From Kribbella pittospori (GTDB taxonomy: Bacteria > Actinomycetota > Actinomycetes > Propionibacteriales > Kribbellaceae), in assembly GCF_004331465.1 (NCBI RefSeq), contig NZ_SJKB01000005.1:310001-374000 (forward strand): a stretch of 64,000 nt of DNA. The letters are read 5' to 3'. Made by a program: the position numbers and the translations under genes. Shown here one piece after another: positions 58,788-64,000 of this stretch. How positions within the stretch are numbered: position 1 is the stretch's first letter; every line of letters begins with the position of its first letter. The notes under the pieces were generated by a model that saw only the letters and a list, made by a program, of their open reading frames with translations, was not told where the DNA came from and made no database searches.

Positions 58788-59750
58788 GTGATGCACCTTC
58801 GTCTCATCGTCCCACCGGATCGCACCAGCCGCGTCCTGGACACGCTCGTCGACGATCCACGGGTGACCAGCGTGGTCCGGCTGCCCGGCGCCGCGCAGCG
58901 ACCGGCCGGCGACGTCGTCGAGTGCGACGTGACCCGGGAAGCGACCTCGGACATCCTCGCCTACCTCAAGCACGAGGGCCTGTACGACGAGGGCTCGGTG
59001 GCGATCGCGGACGTCGACGCCGCACCGTCGCGCAACGCACGGGAGACCGAGAAGGCGGCTCCGGGTGCCCCGGACGACGCGGTGATCTGGGACGCGGTCG
59101 TCGACCAGGCCTACAACGAGGCGGCCGGCTCCTGGGTCTACTACGCCTTCCTCACGCTGGCGACCATGATCGCGGCGGTTGCCGTGGTCACCGATTCGTC
59201 GATCCTGGTCGTCGGTGCCATGGTCGTCGGTCCCGAGTTCGGTGTCGTCGCCGCGCTGGCCGTCGGACTGGCCCTGCGCAACTGGGGTCTGACCTGGCGG
59301 TCCGCGCGTCTGCTGGTGCTCGGATTCGTGCTGGCCATCGCCCTGACCGCGCTGGCAGCCCTGCTGGCCCGTGCCGTCGGCTGGATCGACGTCGAGTCCG
59401 TCACCGCGGACCGTCCCCTGACCGGGTTCATCTGGCGGCCGGACCGCTGGTCGGCGGTCGTCGCCGTACTGGCCGGGTGCGCCGGCGTCCTGTCACAGAC
59501 CGCCGGACGGTCGAACGCGCTCGTCGGCGTCTTCATCTCGGTCACCACCGTGCCGGCGGCCGGGGACCTGGCCCTGTCACTCGCACTGTGGGCGCCGGGA
59601 CACGTCGGCGGTGCGGCGGCGCAACTCGGGATCAACCTCGTCGGCATGACGGTGGCCGGGGTGGTCACGCTCCTGGTCCAGCGAGTGATCTGGCGGACCT
59701 ACCCGCGGCTGAAAGGGCGTGGAAAGGCGGGCGCGCGCGTTGAGGCTTGA
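58788..59750 (+). CDS. DUF389 membrane protein
   Basis: A 320-residue protein. Residues 1-~100 form a soluble ferredoxin-like region (MHLRLIVPPDRTSRVLDTLV). From ~115 there are about six helices, with WVYYAFLTLATMIAAVAVVT, DSSILVVGAMVVGPEFGVVA and LVGVFISVTTVPAAGDLALS matching DUF389. Function unknown; relatives are proposed transporters. GTG 58788 has GGGAG 9 nt upstream; ATG 58791 is also possible. Confidence 0.88.
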   Translation: MMHLRLIVPPDRTSRVLDTLVDDPRVTSVVRLPGAAQRPAGDVVECDVTREATSDILAYLKHEGLYDEGSVAIADVDAAPSRNARETEKAAPGAPDDAVIWDAVVDQAYNEAAGSWVYYAFLTLATMIAAVAVVTDSSILVVGAMVVGPEFGVVAALAVGLALRNWGLTWRSARLLVLGFVLAIALTALAALLARAVGWIDVESVTADRPLTGFIWRPDRWSAVVAVLAGCAGVLSQTAGRSNALVGVFISVTTVPAAGDLALSLALWAPGHVGGAAAQLGINLVGMTVAGVVTLLVQRVIWRTYPRLKGRGKAGARVEA

Positions 59751-59940
59751 CCAGACGTCCCCTGTCCGGTCCGCGCGCGCCCGGCAGAGACAGTCGTACC
59801 CCACTCGGGGTGGATTCGCACCTGCAGATCGCCTGACGTATGCCGGACATGGCGCGAAGTCGCCATTAACGGGAAAACGATTCCACCTGCATCCAGGAGA
59901 CGAGATAACCTGTCCGGGATCCGGGCGATGGGAGGGACGG
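59751..59940 (+). promoter_or_regulatory. 190-bp upstream region of the TrmB/LuxR-like regulator
   Basis: Non-coding. It contains ATGGCG-CGAAGT-CGCCAT (59849-59866), a perfect 6-bp inverted repeat, a TAACCT -10-like box near 59906, and CTGTCCGGG right after it. The last repeats the -35-like element of the damage-type promoters, but no TAnnnT lies 8 nt on. The ribosome site GGGAGGGA is next to ATG 59941. Confidence 0.4.
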
Positions 59941-60888
59941 ATGCTGGAGTCGGTGGGGGTTGATCCGCCTGACGAGGAGGCGTACCGCGCCCTGCTGACC
60001 GCGTCCGGGTGCGGGATCGCCGAGCTCGCGAAGCTGCTCGACCGCGACGAACACGAGGTCGCCGCGACCGTCGAGCGGCTGGAGACCCTTGGCCTGCTGA
60101 CCACCACGTCGGACCATCCGATCCGGCTGCTGCCGACCCGTCCCGACGTCGCCGTCGACGCCTTGGTCGCCGTACGTCGTGCCGAGCTCGACCGGGTTCG
60201 CGCCGAGGCGAGGGTGCTGCTGACGGAGCTGCGAGCGCAAGAGCAGCACCGGCCGGAGAACCTGGTCGAGGTGATCGTCGGTCAGGAGGCGATCGCGGCC
60301 CGGTTCGCGCAGTTGCTGAACGGGACCCGCGAGGAGCTGCTGGTGCTCGACCGGCCGCCGTACGCGTCGAAGACCGGGGAGTCGGAGCCGCGGGTGCGTG
60401 GGCTGCTCAGCGACGGTGTGGTTGTCCGGGGCATCTACTCCCCCGACTCACTCGACCGGCCCGGTGGCGTCGACCAGGCGTACAGCGCGGCGGACGCCGG
60501 CGAGACCTCGCGGATCCATCCGCAGTTGCCGATGAAGCTCGCTGTCTTCGACCGCCGGGCGGCGTTGATGCCGCTGGACGTGGATCAACTGGTCGACAGC
60601 GCTCTCGTCGTCCATCCGTGTGCGTTGCTCGACGCACTGGTCGAGATGTTCACGCTGTTGTGGGACCAGGCAGTTCCGGTAGTGCCCGTGGTCAAGACGG
60701 ATCCGCTCGACGCGCGGCTGATGACGCTGCTCGGCGCGGGACTCAAAGACGATGCGATCGCGCGGCAGCTCGGGCTGAGCAGTCGCACGGTCGGCCGCCG
60801 GGTTGCGGAGCTGATGGAGACGCTGGGTGCGCGGACCCGGTTCCAGGCCGGCATCCACGCCCAGCGTCGCCATCTCCTCGAGGACTGA
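59941..60888 (+). CDS. TrmB-like / LuxR-type HTH regulator
   Basis: A 315-residue protein. Residues ~10-60 form a TrmB-type winged helix (EEAYRALLTASGCGIAELAK, VAATVERLETLGLLTTTSD). A middle region (~100-245) contains FAQLLNGTREELLVLDRPPY. The C-terminal LuxR helix-turn-helix is LDARLMTLLGAGLKDDAIAR, QLGLSSRTVGRRVAELMETL. This two-HTH layout is common in actinobacterial regulators of unknown ligand. The ribosome site is strong. Ends 1 bp from the convergent HNH gene. Confidence 0.85.
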   Translation: MLESVGVDPPDEEAYRALLTASGCGIAELAKLLDRDEHEVAATVERLETLGLLTTTSDHPIRLLPTRPDVAVDALVAVRRAELDRVRAEARVLLTELRAQEQHRPENLVEVIVGQEAIAARFAQLLNGTREELLVLDRPPYASKTGESEPRVRGLLSDGVVVRGIYSPDSLDRPGGVDQAYSAADAGETSRIHPQLPMKLAVFDRRAALMPLDVDQLVDSALVVHPCALLDALVEMFTLLWDQAVPVVPVVKTDPLDARLMTLLGAGLKDDAIARQLGLSSRTVGRRVAELMETLGARTRFQAGIHAQRRHLLED

Positions 60889-60889
60889 G

Positions 60890-61519
60890 TCAGCAGGCCG
60901 CCAGCATCTGCTGCAGCGCGGTCTTCTCGGCCGACTGCAGCGAGAGTCCGTAGGTGTACTTCACCCAGATCCACTCGCGGGCGTAGATGCAGTGCACCGA
61001 CGAGTTGGTCGGCTTCCACTCCGACGGGTCCTTGTCGCCCTTGGACCGGTTGCTCGACGCCGACACCGCGATCAGCTGCGCGATGCTCAGGTCGTTCGCG
61101 AACTGCTGGCGGCGGGCCGTGCTCCAGCCGTTGGCGCCTGACTTCCAGGCTTCGGCGAGCGGGACGATGTGGTCGATGTCGACACCCGAGGAGTCATTCA
61201 CGTAGGTGGCGTCGTACACGCTGTACCAGCGACCGGTGGTCGGCTGGCAGCTGCTGTCGACGGTGACGCCGGTGCCGTCACGCTTCAGCACTTGTTCACG
61301 GGTGTCGCAGCTCCCGGACTGCGTGATCCAGTGCGGGAACAGGTCCCGGCTGTACCCGCTCGTCGAGCCCTCCGTCTTCACGGTGAGGCTGGCCAGCTGG
61401 GTGGCCGCCGTACCGGCCGACGGCGGGTCCGGTGGGTAGGCGAGCGCCGGTCCGGCGCTCAGGGTGAACGCCGCGGTCGCGGCGACTGCTGTCAGTGCAG
61501 CGGTGATCGAACGTCGCAT
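60890..61519 (-). CDS. Secreted HNH-family (DUF1524) nuclease
   Basis: A 209-residue exported protein. Residues 1-27 form a Sec signal peptide (RRSITAALTAVAATAAFTLS, cleavage near ALAYP). The catalytic core is VDIDHIVPLAEAWKSGANGW and NRSKGDKDPSEWKPTN, the DHIVP...N...KGDxxP form of DUF1524 endonucleases. Two disulfide-prone Cys pairs are present. It probably degrades extracellular DNA. GGAGG precedes ATG. No immunity gene is adjacent, consistent with export. Confidence 0.9.
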   Translation of the reverse strand: MRRSITAALTAVAATAAFTLSAGPALAYPPDPPSAGTAATQLASLTVKTEGSTSGYSRDLFPHWITQSGSCDTREQVLKRDGTGVTVDSSCQPTTGRWYSVYDATYVNDSSGVDIDHIVPLAEAWKSGANGWSTARRQQFANDLSIAQLIAVSASSNRSKGDKDPSEWKPTNSSVHCIYAREWIWVKYTYGLSLQSAEKTALQQMLAAC

Positions 61520-61631
61520 AGGTCAGGCCTCCGAGGGTGGGGCGGATCCCCCCTGACGTACTGCCCTCAGCCTTCCCCGATCACAGGCGGTAAGAAACCA
61601 CTCACGGATGAAGGCCGTGTGAACGGTCCGA

Positions 61632-62390
61632 TCAGTCGTGCTCCACGACGGTGAGTGTCCAGCCGGGGCCGGTGCGGTCGAGTTCGGCGTTCCAGCGTTC
61701 GCTGACCAGCTTGTGCAGCGACTTCGGCGTTCCGGGGTCCTTGCCGGACTCGAGCAGGTGCCGCGCGACCAGGCCGCGCGTGTGCTTGGCCATGTGCGAG
61801 ACGACCGTGCGTACGCCGTCGCGTTCGCGGACCACGTTCACCGAAACCCACTTGGCTGCCTGGTCGCCACTCGGACGCCACGCGGCGACATACGTCGAGG
61901 AGCGGCAGTCGACGATCACACCGCTGCTCTCCGCCAGCGCGGCCGCCAGTGGATCGCGCCACACCGACGCCAGCGGTCCGTGACCGGGCAGCGTCGTACC
62001 CATCGAGAGCCGGTACGGCGGTACGCGGTCGGCCGGCCGCAACGCGCCCCACGCCGCGGACACCACGAGCAGGCGGCTACCTGCGCGACGCTTGGTGCCG
62101 GCGGACATGCTCGCATACCCGAGGGCGTCGTACAGAACGCCGGAGTACAGCTCGGACACCGGCACGGCCGGCTCGGTGCGCCAGCGGGTGTTGCGGTCGA
62201 CCTCGCCTTGCAGCGAGGCGCCGACGTCCAGTACGTCGTACGCGTCGGATGAGGCCGAGACCTTCGCCAGCGTCTCCAGGACCTGCACGCGGACGGGGTT
62301 CAGCTCCGGGAACGACAACGTGGAGAAGTCGACGGCGCGACCGCGGGACCGTCCGGTCTTGCCCTCGGACGGCGGCAGCAGAATCAGCAT
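61632..62390 (-). CDS. yaaA: Peroxide stress protein YaaA
   Basis: A 252-residue UPF0246/YaaA protein: MLILLPPSEGKTGRSRGRAV, YSGVLYDALGY, RLLVVSAAWGALRPADRVPP, YRLSMGTTLPG, VDCRSSTYVAAWRP, VSHMAKHTRGLVARHLL. In E. coli YaaA lowers free iron under hydrogen peroxide stress; a DNA-binding fold with helix-hairpin-helix has been described. Its ATG overlaps the TGA of the aldo/keto reductase gene upstream, so the pair is an operon. Confidence 0.93.
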   Translation of the reverse strand: MLILLPPSEGKTGRSRGRAVDFSTLSFPELNPVRVQVLETLAKVSASSDAYDVLDVGASLQGEVDRNTRWRTEPAVPVSELYSGVLYDALGYASMSAGTKRRAGSRLLVVSAAWGALRPADRVPPYRLSMGTTLPGHGPLASVWRDPLAAALAESSGVIVDCRSSTYVAAWRPSGDQAAKWVSVNVVRERDGVRTVVSHMAKHTRGLVARHLLESGKDPGTPKSLHKLVSERWNAELDRTGPGWTLTVVEHD

Positions 62391-63334
62391 CAGGTCAGCT
62401 CGTCCAGCACGGCCAGGTCGGTGGCGGTCGGGTCCCACATCCCGGCCGCGACGTTCTGCGCGATCTGCTCCGGTGTGGTCGCGCCTGCGATCACCGAGGC
62501 GACCGCAGGCTGTGCCGCGAGGCCGCCGATCGCGACGTCGATCATGGACAGGTCGCGCTCGGCCGCGAACGTCTCGAGCGCCTCGATCTTGTCGAAGTCG
62601 GCGTTGGCCAGACGGTCCGGCTGGGTCGCGAGCCGCGTCCCGGCGGGTGCCTCCTCACCGCGCTTGTACTTGCCGGTGAGCAGGCCGGAGGAGAGTGGGA
62701 AGAACGGCAGTACGCCGATGCCGAGGTGCTCGCACGCGGGCACCAGTTCGTCCTCGACCTCGCGCTCGAGCAGCGAGTACCGGTTCTGGGCGCTGATGAA
62801 GTGCTCGAGGCCGGCGGTCCGGGCGGCCCAGTCGGCGTCCACCACCTGCCAGCCGGCGAACTGCGAGCTGCCGATGTACCGGACCTTGCCCTCAGCAACG
62901 AGCTCGGACAGCGCCGCGAGCGTCTCCTCGATCGGAGTGACCTGGTCGGGGAAGTGCAGCTGGTAGAGGTCGATCCAGTCGGTGCCCAGCCGCTGCAGAC
63001 TCGACTCGACCGCCTTGCGGATGTACCGGCGGGAGGCGCGGACACCCCAGTCCGGGCCGTTCACCCCGTGCATGTCGCCGCCGAACTTGGTCGCGATCAC
63101 CACCTCGTCGCGCCGGCCGCCGAGGGCTTTGCCGAGCAGTTCCTCGCTCGAACCGTGCTCGCCCTGGTAGACGTCCGCGGTGTCGAACAAGGTGATCCCG
63201 GCGTCGACCGCGGCGTTCACCACCACGTCCGTACGGCTCGCATCCAGCCGCCGTCCGAAGTTGTTGCAACCCAGCCCGACCACACTCACAGTCAGTCCCG
63301 AGTCGCCGAGCTGCCGGTACTCCATCTCGCTCAT
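62390..63334 (-). CDS. Aldo/keto reductase
   Basis: A 314-residue reductase: MEYRQLGDSGLTVSVVGLGC, AVDAGITLFDTADVYQGEHG (Asp, Tyr), VVIATKFGG (Lys), DWIDLYQLHFPDQVTPIEET, KVRYIGSSQFAGW, VASVIAGATTPEQIAQNVAA. This is the AKR family with a KAB-like C-terminal NADPH site. It is co-transcribed with yaaA. ATG 63334 lies 6 nt after TAGGCT, so translation is probably leaderless. Confidence 0.92.
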   Translation of the reverse strand: MSEMEYRQLGDSGLTVSVVGLGCNNFGRRLDASRTDVVVNAAVDAGITLFDTADVYQGEHGSSEELLGKALGGRRDEVVIATKFGGDMHGVNGPDWGVRASRRYIRKAVESSLQRLGTDWIDLYQLHFPDQVTPIEETLAALSELVAEGKVRYIGSSQFAGWQVVDADWAARTAGLEHFISAQNRYSLLEREVEDELVPACEHLGIGVLPFFPLSSGLLTGKYKRGEEAPAGTRLATQPDRLANADFDKIEALETFAAERDLSMIDVAIGGLAAQPAVASVIAGATTPEQIAQNVAAGMWDPTATDLAVLDELT

Positions 63335-63340
63335 GTGCCC

Positions 63341-63361
63341 AGCCTAATCACGGCATACAGT
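63341..63361. promoter_or_regulatory. Overlapping divergent leaderless promoters
   Basis: Minus strand: TAGGCT (63341-63346), 6 nt before ATG 63334. Plus strand: TACAGT (63356-63361), 7 nt before ATG 63369. Only 34 bp separate the two start codons, so each -35 region must lie within the other transcription unit. Confidence 0.6.
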
Positions 63362-63368
63362 GGCCCTC

Positions 63369-64000
63369 ATGCCGAGTCTCACCGTGGACGGCGCCCGCAC
63401 TCGGGCCGCCGCACTCTCCGTCCAGTCGTACGACGTCGACCTCGACCTCACCCAGGGCGAGCGCACGTTCGGATCCACCACCACGATCAAGTTCAGCGCG
63501 TCGGATCAGACGACATGGCTGGACGTGCAACCCGACAAGCTGTTGTCGGTGACCCTGAACGGCGCACCGGTCGACGTCACCGGGCTGAACGACGGACGGC
63601 TCGAGCTCACCGGCCTGCAGCCGGACAACGAGCTCGTCGTCACCGCCTCGATGGCCTACTCCCACGACGGTGAGGGACTGCACCGTGCGGTCGACGCCGC
63701 CGACGGTCTCGTCTACACCTACGCGATGTCCTTCCTGGACGCCGCGCCGCGCATCTTCGCGTGCTTCGACCAGCCCGACCTCAAGGCGCCGTACCGGATG
63801 AAGGTCACCGCGCCGCCGGAGTGGCTGGTCCTCGGCAACGGAGCCGCGACCCAAGTCTCCCCCGGTCGCTGGGAGCTGGCCGAGACGCTGCCGCTGTCGA
63901 CGTACTTCGTCACCGTCGTCGCCGGGCCGTACCACCAGCAGACCGACTCCCACGACGGCATCCCGCTCAGCGTGGTGTCGCGGCAGTCGCTGAAGGAGGC
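63369..64000 (+). CDS. pepN: Aminopeptidase N, 3' end outside the window
   Basis: The frame is open from ATG 63369 to the window edge (210 residues seen). SLTVDGARTRAAALSVQSYD, VDLDLTQGERTFGSTTTIKF, FDQPDLKAPYRMKVTAPPEW and LPLSTYFVTVVAGPYH match the N-terminal beta domain of actinobacterial PepN (M1 family). The zinc-binding HExxH lies beyond the window. It removes N-terminal residues from peptides in the cytosol. The promoter is leaderless and shared back to back with the aldo/keto reductase operon. Confidence 0.92.
   Translation, partial: MPSLTVDGARTRAAALSVQSYDVDLDLTQGERTFGSTTTIKFSASDQTTWLDVQPDKLLSVTLNGAPVDVTGLNDGRLELTGLQPDNELVVTASMAYSHDGEGLHRAVDAADGLVYTYAMSFLDAAPRIFACFDQPDLKAPYRMKVTAPPEWLVLGNGAATQVSPGRWELAETLPLSTYFVTVVAGPYHQQTDSHDGIPLSVVSRQSLKE

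Noticed and set aside
59908..59930. A further RecA-NDp promoter at CTGTCCGGG before the 59941 regulator
   Set aside because: The hexamer at the required 8-nt spacing is GATGGG, not TAnnnT; the nearer -10 candidate TAACCT lies upstream of it.
60890..61519. A homing or CRISPR-type HNH nuclease
   Set aside because: The signal peptide and DUF1524 motif indicate an exported nuclease; no repeats, spacers or cas-like genes are present.

Overview
The window is 64 kb of high-GC DNA with about 75 protein genes packed on both strands. GTG starts are frequent and many start codons sit 5-8 nt after a -10 hexamer, which is the leaderless layout common in actinobacteria. A mycothiol-dependent isomerase family member, two F420-type luciferase-like oxidoreductases, WYL regulators, two ECF42-type sigma factors and a SCO6745-family protein all point to Actinomycetota. 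The overall flavour suggests Kribbella or a close relative in Propionibacteriales; that genus call is inference. I saw no rRNA, tRNA, CRISPR array, intact insertion sequence or phage gene.

The region reads as an accessory, regulator-rich part of a chromosome made of one- to five-gene units rather than one long pathway. Families recur: VOC/glyoxalase-fold proteins (661, 8501, 14120, 28337, 35962), DinB/mycothiol-isomerase-fold proteins (1, 24102, 35246, 42775), alpha/beta hydrolases (4519, 7710, 12880, 49719, 51689), aminoglycoside-phosphotransferase-fold kinases (5328, 6516, 37174), methyltransferases (19931, 23430, 25565), AraC-type regulators (3437, 9000, 13665), two WYL regulators and two ECF42 sigma factors.

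Layout: 1-11.0 kb holds small enzymes and their MerR, AraC and GlxA-like regulators. 11.0-13.6 kb is a scarred stretch with inverted repeats, a duplicated hydrolase 3' fragment and a TPR protein. 13.6-17.0 kb is an AraC-VOC-UvrA-like unit. 17.0-20.7 kb is a tightly coupled run: HAD fusion, tautomerase, serine hydrolase, ABM monooxygenase, methyltransferase. 20.5-22.1 kb is a DGPF/ECF42 operon. 22.2-28.2 kb holds small enzymes, one frameshifted nucleotidyltransferase and an acetamidase-like gene. 28.3-33.0 kb carries a fused ABC exporter and an amidohydrolase fragment. 33.0-35.2 kb is a second ECF42 locus whose DGPF gene has shrunk to 20 codons. 35.2-44.7 kb holds DinB, VOC, Nudix, aldo/keto reductase, cysteine dioxygenase, LysR, HAD, isochorismatase and two WYL genes. 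44.8-58.6 kb holds a membrane protein, a deaminase, LLM, Lrp, MarR and OsmC genes, PrpE, a PLP dehydratase, a rhomboid and two transporters. 58.8-64.0 kb holds DUF389, a TrmB/LuxR-like regulator, a secreted HNH nuclease, YaaA, an aldo/keto reductase and the start of PepN.

The signal I consider most interesting is regulatory. Several unrelated units (661 VOC; 13665 AraC-VOC-UvrA-like; 36727 Nudix; 41715 isochorismatase-like; weakly 42775 DinB) are preceded by sequences resembling the mycobacterial RecA-independent DNA-damage promoter (tTGTCRgtg, 8 nt, TAnnnT; PafBC-dependent). The isochorismatase site differs from that consensus only at its first base. A second signal is ECF42-type promoters, with TGTCGA, 17 nt, CGTC in front of the intact DGPF/ECF42 operon. 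Both are inferences from reading and have not been tested.
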